Positions 1 to 8,530 are shown, counted from the stretch's first letter. The stretch: DNA of 40,731 nucleotides from RGIG4576 sp045656705 (GCA_045656705.1 JAZORR010000012.1:1-40731), one strand, 5' to 3'. Translations and numbers: made by a program. Notes: generated by a model from the sequence alone, not told the origin.

Positions 1-221
1 TCGAATGTCTTATATTGTGCTTGCGTGTAAAGCAGAGCATAAAAAGCCTTATCAGAAATAGACGTTAAATCATTTATATCTATAGATTTCAAAATAGTAT
101 ACGCACTATCGGCATCGCTATCTATCACACTATCGGCACACGCAAGACGATTATCCACCGAGCGATTGCAAGCAGTAGATAACACAAAAAAGCACAATAA
201 TATGGCAAAAAGGTTTTTCAT
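1..221 (-). CDS. Partial lipoprotein, probable TPR-type exported protein (N-terminal 73 residues)
   Basis: A minus-strand reading frame starts with ATG at 221 and stays open to the window edge, so only the N-terminus is seen. It begins MKNLFAILLCFFVLSTAC, a hydrophobic signal peptide ending in a lipobox with Cys18, so the product is expected to be a lipid-anchored envelope protein. The next residues (ACADSVIDSDADSAYTIL, then LKSI) resemble the repeated 'ADS..D.DSA...L..I' opening of Bacteroidota TPR proteins that often carry a membrane helix and a C-terminal HTH; that assignment is an inference from the N-terminus only. A TAnnTTTG element (TACATTTG) lies at 227-234 on the same strand, very close to the start codon. 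The C-terminal function is not visible. Confidence 0.7.
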   Translation of the reverse strand, partial: MKNLFAILLCFFVLSTACNRSVDNRLACADSVIDSDADSAYTILKSIDINDLTSISDKAFYALLYTQAQYKTF

Positions 222-400
222 AATCGCAAATGTACAAATTTTATTTGATATTATCCTATTCCTCACTGAATAAACACCTCTATCTCCACTCCTAACTGAA
301 TATGCGGCTCGTGCGTCCGCCGATAAAAATTATGTTCTTTTGTCGTTATGTCTAAATTTAAAAATGTCCTTCTGTCCTCACTCCTCACTTTTTTATGCGG

Positions 401-458
401 TTATCCTTTTTAAGGAAACTTTTTGCTCATTTTGGTATTAACTTTGCACAAAAATTCC
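401..458 (+). promoter_or_regulatory. Promoter with palindromic operator-like box, copy A
   Basis: The block holds a perfect 13-bp inverted repeat TCCTTTTTAAGGA (404-416), then TTTGGT (431-436), then the -7 element TAACTTTG (439-446) followed by CACAAAAAT. The same parts with identical spacing recur at 11845-11902 upstream of the GHL10 gene, without any gap. With a start point a few bases past 446, the palindrome would sit near -40, where class II activators bind; this location is inferred, not shown. The -33 position lacks a clean TTTG in both copies, which fits an activator-dependent promoter. Confidence 0.55.
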
Positions 459-527
459 CAATAATGCTATATGGGAAAAAATCGTTATAAACAGAGAGTG
501 AACAAAAGAAAATTCTCATTATTACCT

Positions 528-555
528 TTTGTCTGCTTTTCTTTTTGTAACTTTG
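528..555 (+). promoter_or_regulatory. Proximal purE promoter (TTTG / TAACTTTG)
   Basis: TTTG at 528-531 and TAACTTTG at 548-555 are separated by 16 nt, a little short of the usual Bacteroidota spacing. The -7 element lies 46 nt before the purE start. It is the nearer of two plus-strand promoter-like sites before purE. Confidence 0.5.
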
Positions 556-601
556 TTTGCTTAATAAGAATTAATAATCAAATAATATAAAACTATATAA
601 T

Positions 602-1108
602 ATGAAACCAATTGTAAGTATCATAATGGGTAGCACAAGCGATCTACCTATTCTTGAAAAGACAGCAAAAATGCTCGACGAGATGGAAATCCCGTTTGAA
701 ATGAATGCCCTAAGCGCTCACCGCACTCCTGCCGAGGTAGAAGAGTTTGCTCGCGGTGCTGAAGCTCGTGGCATAAAAGTGATTATCGCGGCGGCTGGTA
801 TGGCTGCTCACCTTCCAGGTGTGATTGCGGCTATGACCACATTGCCTGTCATCGGATTGCCTATCAATTCCACTCTCGATGGTATGGACGCACTTCTTGC
901 CATTGTGCAAATGCCTCCTGGTATACCTGTGGCTACTGTAGGCATCAATGCCGGACAAAATGCAGCTATCCTTGCCATCCAAATGCTTGCTCTTACCGAC
1001 AAGACTCTTGCCGAAAAGTTTGCAGCATTCAAGGCTTCACTTGCTCAAAAAATAGTGAAAGCCAACGAAGACTTGAAGAAAGTAGAATTCAAATTTAAAA
1101 CCAACTAA
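602..1108 (+). CDS. purE: N5-carboxyaminoimidazole ribonucleotide mutase PurE
   Basis: PurE converts N5-CAIR to CAIR in de novo purine synthesis, in the cytoplasm. The 168-residue length is right for class I PurE. Visible signatures are GSTSD at 10-14, SAHRTP at 38-43 with the catalytic His40, AAGMAAHLPG at 64-73, and the substrate-loop segment GMDALLAIVQMPPGIPVATV from about 94. The start is chosen because the family N-terminus (MKPIVSIIMGSTSD) begins there and an A/T-rich leader without Shine-Dalgarno precedes it, as is usual in Bacteroidota. It heads a run of four plus-strand genes; ispG starts 7 nt after its stop, so the two are very probably co-transcribed. No purK lies in the window. 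Confidence 0.96.
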   Translation: MKPIVSIIMGSTSDLPILEKTAKMLDEMEIPFEMNALSAHRTPAEVEEFARGAEARGIKVIIAAAGMAAHLPGVIAAMTTLPVIGLPINSTLDGMDALLAIVQMPPGIPVATVGINAGQNAAILAIQMLALTDKTLAEKFAAFKASLAQKIVKANEDLKKVEFKFKTN

Positions 1109-1115
1109 TAGCCAA

Positions 1116-2939
1116 ATGAATTACTTGCGACGCAAAACATCCACCGTGTGCATTGGTGGTGTGAAGATGGGTAGCGATTACCCTATTCGCATCCAATCTA
1201 TGACATCTACATCTACAATGGACACCGAAGCGAGCATTGCACAATGCCAACGCATTTGCGATGCTGGTGCCGATATTGTTCGACTCACTGCACAAGGTGT
1301 GCGTGAAGCCGACAACATTGGCGAAATACGCTCTCATTTGCACAAAAAGGGATATCACACACCTCTTGTGGCCGATATACACTTCAATCCGCGTGCAGCT
1401 TTTGCTGCCGCAAAGGTTACCGACAAAGTGCGTATCAATCCGGGCAACTTTGTGGATGTGGCTCGCACATTCAAGAAACTCAGTTTCACCGACGAAGAAT
1501 ATGCTCAGGAAATAGAGAAAATCAGAGAGGCTCTCGTGCCTTTCATCGCTCTTTGTAAGGAACATAACACTGCCGTGCGTCTCGGTGTGAACCACGGTAG
1601 CCTTAGCGACCGCATTATGAGTCACTACGGCGACACTCCTGCTGGTATGGTGGAGTCGGTTATGGAATTCCTAAGGGTGTTTGTGGCTGAAGATTTCAAG
1701 AATGTAGTAATATCTATAAAATCGTCTAATACGGTGGTGATGGTGCAAACGGTGCGTCTGCTTGTGCAAGCAATGGAGGCTGAAGGTATGCACTTCCCTC
1801 TTCACCTCGGTGTGACTGAGGCTGGCGATGGCGAAGACGGACGCATAAAGAGTGCCGTAGGAATAGGCACTCTATTGAGCGAAGGCATCGGCGACACTAT
1901 TCGCGTATCGCTTAGCGAAGATCCCGAACTCGAAGTGCCTGTGGCTAAGAAATTGGTTGACTATATCACAAGTCGCGAAAACGCCGCTCCTATTGCCAAT
2001 AGTCCTCACACTCCCGAACCGATAGAGCCTCAACGCCGACTATCATCTACTATCGGCAACATTGGTGGAGACTGCAAACCTATCGTAGTGACTTCGGTGC
2101 TTCCAAACACACTTAAAGGCAAATATGCTCCCGACTACTTCTACTCTGCCGATGGCATAGTGGAAGACGACACACATCTCTACATCGTGCCTGCAGATAA
2201 ACACGACGGTACAAAGGACAATGTGTCGCCATTGTTTACTCTCGCTCAAGTGAAACAACTCACTTCGTGCGAAGCTCCGATGAAATGGCTAAAGGTAAGC
2301 ACCGACACACCTATCGAAGAATTGACATTCCTTAAAAACGAAAAAGCCACAGTGCTTGTACTTAGCACTACCCACCCTAATGTGAGTGGAGCTCAAGAGG
2401 CATTCATCAAGGCACTCAACGATGCCGAAATCATAGCTCCTGTGGTGCTATATAATTCGTATTCTTCGGCCGATAATGAGGCTATACAAGTGATGGCGGG
2501 AGCCGACTTCGGTACTATGCTCATCAATGGTTATCGCGATGGTATATGGCTCGACTGTGCCGAATACGATAACATAGACGATATCGTGCGTTATGAATAT
2601 GGCATACTGCAAGCTGCACGCCTTCGCACCACCAAAACAGAATACATTTCTTGTCCTAGTTGTGGTCGCACTCTTTTCGACCTTCAAAAGACTGTGCAAG
2701 ACATCAAGGCGGCTACCTCACACCTTACTCACCTCAAAATAGGTATCATGGGATGCATCGTTAACGGACCAGGCGAAATGGCCGATGCCGACTATGGATA
2801 TGTGGGTGCTGCAGCAGGCAAAATCAGTCTGTACAAAAACAAAGAGTGTATCGAAAAGAATATTCCTCAAGAAGAGGCGATAAGCAAACTCATAGAACTT
2901 ATTAAAATCAACGGCGACTGGATAGAACCAGCCGAATGA
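1116..2939 (+). CDS. ispG: 4-hydroxy-3-methylbut-2-enyl diphosphate synthase, long form
   Basis: IspG (GcpE) reduces methylerythritol cyclodiphosphate to HMBPP, the penultimate step of the MEP isoprenoid pathway, with a [4Fe-4S] cluster. At 607 residues it is the long three-domain form known from Bacteroidota, chlamydiae and plants, with an inserted domain between the TIM barrel and the Fe-S domain. The barrel opens with SDYPIRIQSMTSTSTMD and carries NPGNF. The cluster ligands are Cys513 and Cys516 (SCPSCGRT), Cys547 (MGCIVNGPGE) and probably Glu554. It starts 7 nt after purE and is followed after 7 nt by the epimerase-like gene, which indicates an operon. Its isoprenoid product feeds undecaprenyl phosphate, used by the mraY-murG steps further along. 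Confidence 0.96.
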   Translation: MNYLRRKTSTVCIGGVKMGSDYPIRIQSMTSTSTMDTEASIAQCQRICDAGADIVRLTAQGVREADNIGEIRSHLHKKGYHTPLVADIHFNPRAAFAAAKVTDKVRINPGNFVDVARTFKKLSFTDEEYAQEIEKIREALVPFIALCKEHNTAVRLGVNHGSLSDRIMSHYGDTPAGMVESVMEFLRVFVAEDFKNVVISIKSSNTVVMVQTVRLLVQAMEAEGMHFPLHLGVTEAGDGEDGRIKSAVGIGTLLSEGIGDTIRVSLSEDPELEVPVAKKLVDYITSRENAAPIANSPHTPEPIEPQRRLSSTIGNIGGDCKPIVVTSVLPNTLKGKYAPDYFYSADGIVEDDTHLYIVPADKHDGTKDNVSPLFTLAQVKQLTSCEAPMKWLKVSTDTPIEELTFLKNEKATVLVLSTTHPNVSGAQEAFIKALNDAEIIAPVVLYNSYSSADNEAIQVMAGADFGTMLINGYRDGIWLDCAEYDNIDDIVRYEYGILQAARLRTTKTEYISCPSCGRTLFDLQKTVQDIKAATSHLTHLKIGIMGCIVNGPGEMADADYGYVGAAAGKISLYKNKECIEKNIPQEEAISKLIELIKINGDWIEPAE

Positions 2940-2946
2940 TAACACT

Positions 2947-3846
2947 ATGGTGGAACTAAGAAACGAACATATAAGTGTGAAAATAAGCCCTCTTGGGGCT
3001 GAACTCAAAAGCATAATGAATCTCGCCACTGGCGAAGAAATGCTTTGGCAAGGCGACTCAGCATACTGGGCACGCCAATCGCCTGTTCTCTTCCCTATTG
3101 TGGGAAGCGTGTGGGATGGCAAGTATCGCTACAATGGCAAGGAATACAAAATGGGCCAACATGGTTTTGCTCGCGATATGGAATTTACCCTTATCAGCGA
3201 GAGCCAAAACAGTGCCACATTCGAGCTTCGTGCCAACGAGGAAACTAAAAAACTCTATCCCGCCGATTTTGTGCTACAAATCACCTATACCATCACAGAG
3301 AAAGTGGTAAAAGTGAGCTGGATGGTAGAAAATCCTACTTCAGAAGAAAATGAAGCAGCCGAAACACTACACTTCCAGATTGGTGCGCATCCTGGTTTTA
3401 ATTATCGCAATTTCAATCCCGATGCCGAAGTGCAAGGTTACTTCAGTCTGCTACCAGTAGACCTCAACTATCGCCTTTCCACCATCACCGAAAAAGGATG
3501 CATCGACGATAGCGTAACCACAGTGAAATATACCGAACATTGTATCATTCCTATCACACGAAGCACTTTCAATCGCGATGCTCTCATACTCGAAGATTCG
3601 CAAGCCGTAATAGTGGACCTACTCGATAGCAACCGAGTGCCTTACATTCGCCTATGCTTCGATGCTCCGGTAATAGGCTTGTGGTCGCCAGCAAAGGATG
3701 CTTATGCTCCATTTGTGTGCATTGAACCTTGGTATGGCCGATGCGACAAAGTGGGATATGAGGGCGAATTTGCCCACAAAGATTGGATGCAACATCTCAA
3801 AGCAGGAGAAAAGTTCATAGCATCATACACTATAGAATTAATGTAA
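2947..3846 (+). CDS. Aldose 1-epimerase family protein (LacX-like mutarotase)
   Basis: The 299-residue protein has the galactose-mutarotase-like beta-sandwich signature: an N-terminal 'ISPLGAELKSI' strand, 'WARQSPVLFPIVG', and the conserved 'GAHPGFN' segment with the probable catalytic histidine. The ending includes FVCIEPWYGRCD, where the glutamate is expected to be the general base. The family interconverts anomers of aldoses or hexose phosphates; the substrate cannot be read from the sequence. It has no signal peptide, so it acts in the cytoplasm. It sits 7 nt after ispG and 32 nt before the 5'-nucleotidase gene on the same strand. The link to purE and ispG looks like operon sharing rather than a common pathway. 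Confidence 0.88.
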   Translation: MVELRNEHISVKISPLGAELKSIMNLATGEEMLWQGDSAYWARQSPVLFPIVGSVWDGKYRYNGKEYKMGQHGFARDMEFTLISESQNSATFELRANEETKKLYPADFVLQITYTITEKVVKVSWMVENPTSEENEAAETLHFQIGAHPGFNYRNFNPDAEVQGYFSLLPVDLNYRLSTITEKGCIDDSVTTVKYTEHCIIPITRSTFNRDALILEDSQAVIVDLLDSNRVPYIRLCFDAPVIGLWSPAKDAYAPFVCIEPWYGRCDKVGYEGEFAHKDWMQHLKAGEKFIASYTIELM

Positions 3847-3878
3847 AAACCACATATCATTTCATTTGTTAGAATTTT

Positions 3879-5606
3879 ATGAAGCGTATAATATCACTTT
3901 TTATTATTATGTTGTCGTTACTTCCATATTTGAGTGCAAAACCAAACGATAAGATTGTGAAACTGAAGATCGTACAAACGTCGGATGTGCACGGCAACTT
4001 CTTCCCTTTTGATTTTATCAATTACAAACCGGGAGAAGGCAGTCTTGCGCGTGCCTACACATATATCGAGGAACAACGCAAAACCTATGGCGACAACCTT
4101 ATCCTATTGGATAATGGCGACATTCTTCAAGGTCAGCCTTCGGTGTATTACTACAATTTTATCGACACCACTTCGGTGCATCTTTGTGCCGATATCCTCA
4201 ACTTTATGGGTTACACTGCAGGAAATATGGGTAATCACGACATTGAGACAGGACACGAGGTATACGACCGATGGGTGAAGGATTGTAAATTCCCTGTTCT
4301 TGGTGCAAATATTATCGACACTAAGACAGGCAACACATACCTAAAACCTTACACCATCATTGAGCGCAATGGCGTGAAGGTGGCCATACTCGGTATGATT
4401 ACTCCTGCTATCCCTGCTTGGCTTGCCGAAAACCTCTGGGCGGGACTACGCTTCGACGATATGGTAGAATGCGCACGCAAATGGATGCAAGTAATCCAAG
4501 AAAAAGAAAAACCAGATGTAGTGATAGGTATGTTTCACTCGGGACGAGATGCAAGTCGCACAGTAGGCTCGTGGGTGGAAAATGCTTCGCTTGAAGTAGC
4601 AAAGAATGTACCAGGTTTTGATATTGTGCTTATGGGACACGACCATCAACCATTCTGCCAAAAAGTAGAAAACATCGAAGGCCATAGTGTGTATGCTTTA
4701 AATCCAGGTGGTAATATCAACCAAATCTCCGATATCACTATCACAATAGAAAAGAAAAAGAAGAAAAACAATGTGAAATCTGTGGAACCATCTCTCGTGT
4801 CGCTCAAAGATATGGAAGTGTCTTCTGCTTTTATGGCTAAATTCCACAAGCAATTCAGCGACATCCAACAATTCGTTTCACAAAAAATAGGTACTATCAC
4901 CTATTCCATCAACACCCGACCTGCCTACTTCGGTCCGTCGCCATTCATCGATTTCATTCACACATTGCAACTTGGCATTTCGGGTGCCGAGATTTCATTT
5001 GCAGCACCTCTATCATTTGATGCCACCATCAAAGCTGGCGACATTCGCATGAGCGATATGTTCAACCTATATAAGTTTGAAAATATGCTATATGTGATGG
5101 AACTTACAGGTCAGGAAATCAAAGATTACCTTGAGTTCTCTTATAATCTTTGGTGCAACCAGATGACATCGCCCGACGATCACTTGCTTCTTTTTAAGGA
5201 AATACCTGGTAGAGGCTTGGCGTTTGCAAATCCAAGTTACAACTTCGACTCTGCAGCAGGCATCAACTACTCAGTGGATGTGAGCAAGCCTTATGGCGAA
5301 AGAATCACTATCCACAACCTTACCAATGGAATGCCTTTCCTTATGAAACGCACTTATCGAGTGGCTCTCAACTCTTATAGAGGCAACGGCGGGGGCGAAC
5401 ATCTCACCAAAGGTGCAGGAATTCCGCAAGAACGACTCACCGATCGCATAGTGTATGCATCGGATAGAGACCTGCGATATTATATGATGGAATATATCCG
5501 TTCAAAAGGTACTCTCACACCTAAATCTCTTAATCAATGGCGTTTCAAACCAGAAAAATGGGTGCAAGAGGCTGCAAAGCGTGATTTCAAACTCCTATTT
5601 CCATAG
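3879..5606 (+). CDS. Exported 5'-nucleotidase / 2',3'-cyclic phosphodiesterase-like metallophosphatase
   Basis: A signal peptide (MKRIISLFIIMLSLLPYLSA, residues 1-20) precedes a calcineurin-like metallophosphatase domain with the metal ligands DVHG (36-39), DNGD (78-81), GNHD (118-121) and GHDH (about 252). The C-terminal part, from about residue 330, matches the 5_nucleotid_C domain that gives specificity for nucleotides; 'RVALNSYRGNGGGEHL' is typical of it. The 575-residue length is normal for UshA/CpdB-like enzymes. It should act in the periplasm or at the surface, removing phosphate from nucleotides so that nucleosides can be taken up. It is last in the purE-led gene run; no strong terminator follows, but the next gene has its own promoter. 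Confidence 0.92.
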   Translation: MKRIISLFIIMLSLLPYLSAKPNDKIVKLKIVQTSDVHGNFFPFDFINYKPGEGSLARAYTYIEEQRKTYGDNLILLDNGDILQGQPSVYYYNFIDTTSVHLCADILNFMGYTAGNMGNHDIETGHEVYDRWVKDCKFPVLGANIIDTKTGNTYLKPYTIIERNGVKVAILGMITPAIPAWLAENLWAGLRFDDMVECARKWMQVIQEKEKPDVVIGMFHSGRDASRTVGSWVENASLEVAKNVPGFDIVLMGHDHQPFCQKVENIEGHSVYALNPGGNINQISDITITIEKKKKKNNVKSVEPSLVSLKDMEVSSAFMAKFHKQFSDIQQFVSQKIGTITYSINTRPAYFGPSPFIDFIHTLQLGISGAEISFAAPLSFDATIKAGDIRMSDMFNLYKFENMLYVMELTGQEIKDYLEFSYNLWCNQMTSPDDHLLLFKEIPGRGLAFANPSYNFDSAAGINYSVDVSKPYGERITIHNLTNGMPFLMKRTYRVALNSYRGNGGGEHLTKGAGIPQERLTDRIVYASDRDLRYYMMEYIRSKGTLTPKSLNQWRFKPEKWVQEAAKRDFKLLFP

Positions 5607-5656
5607 ATAATGATAAAAAAAATGAATATTTGCTTTTTTATTAAAGAGTAAACTAT

Positions 5657-5664
5657 TAATTTTG
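5657..5664 (+). promoter_or_regulatory. -7 element TAATTTTG before the TPR gene
   Basis: TAATTTTG followed by CAC lies 38 nt before the start codon at 5703. The nearest upstream TTTG (5629-5632) is 24 nt away, slightly long for a -33 element. Confidence 0.45.
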
Positions 5665-5702
5665 CACTTTGTAAATTGTGAATAATAAAGAACTTAAATA
5701 AT

Positions 5703-6377
5703 ATGGCTAAAAATCAAAACGAAACTCGTACCTCTATTGAGGAATTGAACGAATCACTTTCTGGTATTGAAAAGAAAGTGGAAGAAAACAAAAAGGTAAT
5801 CGTGTGGGCAGTAGGTGCTATCGTGGCTATCGCTGCTGTAATCTTCGGTTATGTATACCTTTTCCAAAACCCAAATCTTGAAAGTGCTAAGGAAGAAATC
5901 GCTAAGGCTGATAACTCACTTGCTCTTGGTCAAGACTCAATTGCGCTAAACGAATATATGGCTGTTGCCGATAACTATAGCAACGATGCTGCAGTACGCG
6001 CTGGTCTTAACGCTGGTATCCTTCTTTTCAAGGAAGGTAAGTATGAAGAAGCTATCAACTACATCAAGAAATATGATGGCGAAGGTGTGTTGGTAGGTCC
6101 TGCTTCTCAAGCTCTTCTTGGTGACTGCTATGTAAACCTTGAAAAGTATGACGATGCTATCAAGTGCTTCGACAAGGCTATCTCTCTTGCAGGTGACAAC
6201 GAACTTTACGCTCCTCTTTTCATCTTGAAAAAGGCTACTGTTCTTCGCGAACAAGCTAAGTATGCTGAAGAAGTTAAGGCTCTTCAAACTATCAAAGACA
6301 AGTTCCCAGCATTCATCAACAACTACCGCGTAGATGTAGACAAATACTTGGAACGCGCTAAAGCTCAAGCAAAGTAA
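5703..6377 (+). CDS. Membrane-anchored tetratricopeptide repeat protein
   Basis: The 224-residue protein has a short charged N-terminus (1-33), one transmembrane helix (about 34-56, IVWAVGAIVAIAAVIFGYVY) and then TPR helices. 'ALNEYMAVADNYSNDA', 'GKYEEAINYIKKYDGEG' and 'EKYDDAIKCFDKAISLAGD' are recognisable TPR units. The layout resembles YfgM-type proteins, with a cytosolic N-terminus and extracytoplasmic TPRs; that orientation is an inference. Codon choice is strongly biased (CTT for Leu, GCT for Ala), as in well-expressed genes, more so than its neighbours. It is a single-gene unit with its own promoter and a strong terminator. Exact role unknown; a scaffold for envelope protein assembly is plausible. 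Confidence 0.85.
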   Translation: MAKNQNETRTSIEELNESLSGIEKKVEENKKVIVWAVGAIVAIAAVIFGYVYLFQNPNLESAKEEIAKADNSLALGQDSIALNEYMAVADNYSNDAAVRAGLNAGILLFKEGKYEEAINYIKKYDGEGVLVGPASQALLGDCYVNLEKYDDAIKCFDKAISLAGDNELYAPLFILKKATVLREQAKYAEEVKALQTIKDKFPAFINNYRVDVDKYLERAKAQAK

Positions 6378-6404
6378 TTTAAAATACAGAATACTTACAA
6401 TAGC

Positions 6405-6438
6405 AAAGGATTGCCACCAATGGTGGCAAGCCTTTTTT
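6405..6438 (+). terminator. Rho-independent terminator after the TPR gene
   Basis: A long inverted repeat AAAGG.TTGCCACC / GGTGGCAA.CCTTT, interrupted by one A/G mismatch, is followed by a run of T (CCTTTTTTTA). It lies 28 nt after the stop codon at 6377. Confidence 0.9.
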
Positions 6439-6606
6439 TATATGTAGACACCTCTTTAGTTATAAGTGGCTCTACGTCGAGCGATGCACTAACTAATTCA
6501 ATGTCTACTAAACTTTATATCGGTTTATTCTCAGAAAAGGGTTAAGCAAATGCAAAAGAAATCTCTTTTGGTAGTGTAGCCGTTAATCCTATTGCTTATG
6601 CTTATA

Positions 6607-6948
6607 TTATTTCACTTCTTCAAATTGAGCATCAGAGTAACGCGACTTAGGACGCGATTGAGAGTTACCGGTATCCACAGATGATGGACGACGCTCGGTG
6701 GAAATAGTTTCATATTCCGCATCTTCGCTTGCATTTTTTATATAATTCACAGCACGCTGTTTGCGATTCTGCTTGTTTGTATCTGCTTGCGAAGGCTCTT
6801 GGTATTGTTGTTGGCTATTTTGCTGTTGCTGACCAAACTGCTGATTAAAAGCCTTTTTCATATTATGCACCGAACGCCACACACCAAACACGATGCGCAC
6901 GATAGGCAAAAGCACAAATAGTATTATTAATATTAAAATGATTTTCAT
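6607..6948 (-). CDS. DUF4834-like small membrane protein
   Basis: The 113-residue product has one N-terminal membrane helix (MKIILILIILFVLLPIVRIV), a juxtamembrane basic stretch, a Gln-rich low-complexity segment (about 37-55) and a C-terminal 'SDAQFEEVK'. That architecture, with the closing 'FEEV', and the place directly downstream of pssA match the DUF4834 family of Bacteroidota as I know it; no function is established. It lies 46 nt after the pssA stop on the same strand and is probably the third gene of the psd-pssA operon. It may assist phospholipid synthesis or localise to the membrane with PssA; this is inferred only from position. Confidence 0.72.
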   Translation of the reverse strand: MKIILILIILFVLLPIVRIVFGVWRSVHNMKKAFNQQFGQQQQNSQQQYQEPSQADTNKQNRKQRAVNYIKNASEDAEYETISTERRPSSVDTGNSQSRPKSRYSDAQFEEVK

Positions 6949-6994
6949 AATGGGCTAATTTAAAATGTGTTTTATTTTATTCTATATAAATTGA

Positions 6995-7702
6995 TTAAGC
7001 TTTGCAAAGTTTCGCCAATAGCGAAATTATAATATAAGCAATTATAGAGTAATAAAACCCTGTAACGCCAAAAATGCTAATAGAAGTCACCACCACCACA
7101 AGTAGCAGATAACGATACCAATTGTCTTTCAAACCGAAACTCTTGGCCTTGAAACTAAACATCGGCAAATTGCACACCATAAGTAAACTTAGTGCTGCGA
7201 TCAACAAGTATATCACCGGAGTCACCTCGTTTTGAGCATAGCACGAATTGATATATCCTACCCAGAAAATAGCATTCGCAGGAATAGGAATACCCTTGAA
7301 AGAGGTGGTTTGAGTAGTGTCTACATTAAACTTTGCCAATCGGAATGCACCAAACACAGCCACCACAAATGCCACAAAATTCACTGCCGCACCAGGATTG
7401 AAATGCTCTAATGTGGAATAAATAAGCATCGAAGGAGCCAAGCCGAAACTCACACAATCGCTAAGCGAATCAAGTTCCTTTCCGAGCATCGACACAGAAT
7501 TGAGCATTCGCGCCACAAGTCCATCGCAAAAATCAAAGACCGATGCAAGACCGATGCATATGAATGCTATTTGATAACCCAATAATTCACCATATTGCAC
7601 ATTGCTATTGATAGCAAACACACATGCAATAGCACCAGCCAATAAGTTAAGACTTGTGATAATATTAGGTATGTTATTTCTTAATGCTTGAATTGTTTTC
7701 AT
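6995..7702 (-). CDS. pssA: CDP-diacylglycerol--serine O-phosphatidyltransferase
   Basis: PssA joins CDP-diacylglycerol and L-serine to make phosphatidylserine in the inner membrane. The CDP-alcohol phosphotransferase signature is complete: D60-G61..A64-R65........G74...D78...D82, inside about seven hydrophobic segments. The 235-residue length is usual for the integral-membrane (type II) enzyme. It follows psd with 14 nt between them, so substrate and product enzymes are made from one transcript. The start at 7702 gives the common N-terminus MKTIQALRNNIPNIITSLNL, in which the amphipathic stretch leads into the first membrane helix. Confidence 0.95.
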   Translation of the reverse strand: MKTIQALRNNIPNIITSLNLLAGAIACVFAINSNVQYGELLGYQIAFICIGLASVFDFCDGLVARMLNSVSMLGKELDSLSDCVSFGLAPSMLIYSTLEHFNPGAAVNFVAFVVAVFGAFRLAKFNVDTTQTTSFKGIPIPANAIFWVGYINSCYAQNEVTPVIYLLIAALSLLMVCNLPMFSFKAKSFGLKDNWYRYLLLVVVVTSISIFGVTGFYYSIIAYIIISLLAKLCKA

Positions 7703-7716
7703 TCTTGAAAAGATTA

Positions 7717-8382
7717 TTATTTCAAGTGAGCTATCTCAGTGATACCACCCATAGTTTTATCACCCAACTTCACAAGAATTTCACTATCGAGTGGAAGGTA
7801 TACATCTACTCTTGAACCAAACTTAATGAATCCAATATGTTCGTCTAAGTATACACGCTCGCCTTCGGTTGGATATGTGACAATGCGGCGTGCTATAGCA
7901 CCAGCCACTTGTCTCATAAGTATTTCGTGACCATTATCGGTAGCAATCACAATAGTAGAACGTTCATTCTCAGTGCTCGACTTTGGCAGATAAGCATTAA
8001 GAAAACGCCCTGCATGATGAGTTACATATTTAATAACACCTTCCACAGGTACCCAGTTTGCATGCACATTGAATACAGTCATAAAAATTGACACCTGCAT
8101 AACATTGCGCTTTAGGTATTCTGGCTCATACACTTCTTCAAGTGCCACCACAGTGCCATCCACCGATGCAAGCACCTTATTAGTCTTTTCGCCTTTGTAA
8201 TGACGACGTGGAGATCGGAAAAAGTTGACTACAAATAGCCATAAAATACCCGATATAGTGGCAAATATTATAGGAATTATCTTATATGAGATAAAAAGAA
8301 AGGCAAGCCCATTGAACATCAACAAGATGAACAACAGCACTAATATGATATTTGTTCCTTCACGGTGAATTTTAACTTTCAT
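7717..8382 (-). CDS. psd: Phosphatidylserine decarboxylase, short form
   Basis: Psd decarboxylates phosphatidylserine to phosphatidylethanolamine. The 221-residue protein is the short form, with two N-terminal membrane helices (about 11-31 and 35-54), the conserved 'SPRR' and 'VFNVHANW' segments, and the autocleavage site FGS at 188-190. Cleavage between Gly189 and Ser190 would make the pyruvoyl group on the small subunit; the LGST of long forms is replaced by FGSR, as is usual in this subfamily. It is first in the psd-pssA-DUF4834 unit, with a -7 element (TATCTTTG) 28 nt upstream of its start. Confidence 0.95.
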   Translation of the reverse strand: MKVKIHREGTNIILVLLFILLMFNGLAFLFISYKIIPIIFATISGILWLFVVNFFRSPRRHYKGEKTNKVLASVDGTVVALEEVYEPEYLKRNVMQVSIFMTVFNVHANWVPVEGVIKYVTHHAGRFLNAYLPKSSTENERSTIVIATDNGHEILMRQVAGAIARRIVTYPTEGERVYLDEHIGFIKFGSRVDVYLPLDSEILVKLGDKTMGGITEIAHLK

Positions 8383-8409
8383 TCTTAGGTGTATAGTTTA
8401 TTCCAACCA

Positions 8410-8417
8410 CAAAGATA
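8410..8417 (-). promoter_or_regulatory. -7 element of the psd-pssA operon
   Basis: Read on the minus strand the site is TATCTTTG followed by TGGTTGG, matching the TAnnTTTG consensus. It lies 28 nt before the psd start codon at 8382. Confidence 0.55.
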
Positions 8418-8530
8418 GTATTTTTTCATTAAAGCACAAAAAAAAGAGAAAAAACCAACCTAATCTTACTATTTCTTCACTTTTTTCGTAAAATATTTTC
8501 GTTACGCAAAAAGGCTGCACATCGCCTGTA

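Larger units (their letters stand above)
222..601. other. 380-nt intergenic region between divergent genes, with stacked promoters
   Basis: No credible gene lies here. The left end serves the minus-strand lipoprotein gene (TACATTTG at 227-234). The right half holds two plus-strand promoter-like sites, at 401-458 and 528-555, both pointing at purE. Two imperfect copies of a 21-22 nt C-rich segment, beginning CACTCCT and ending TATGCGG, lie at 287-307 and 379-400. Between 458 and 527 the only reading frame is an eight-codon ATG ORF beginning at the ATG of aATGCTATATGGG, which I do not regard as a gene. Confidence 0.5.
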
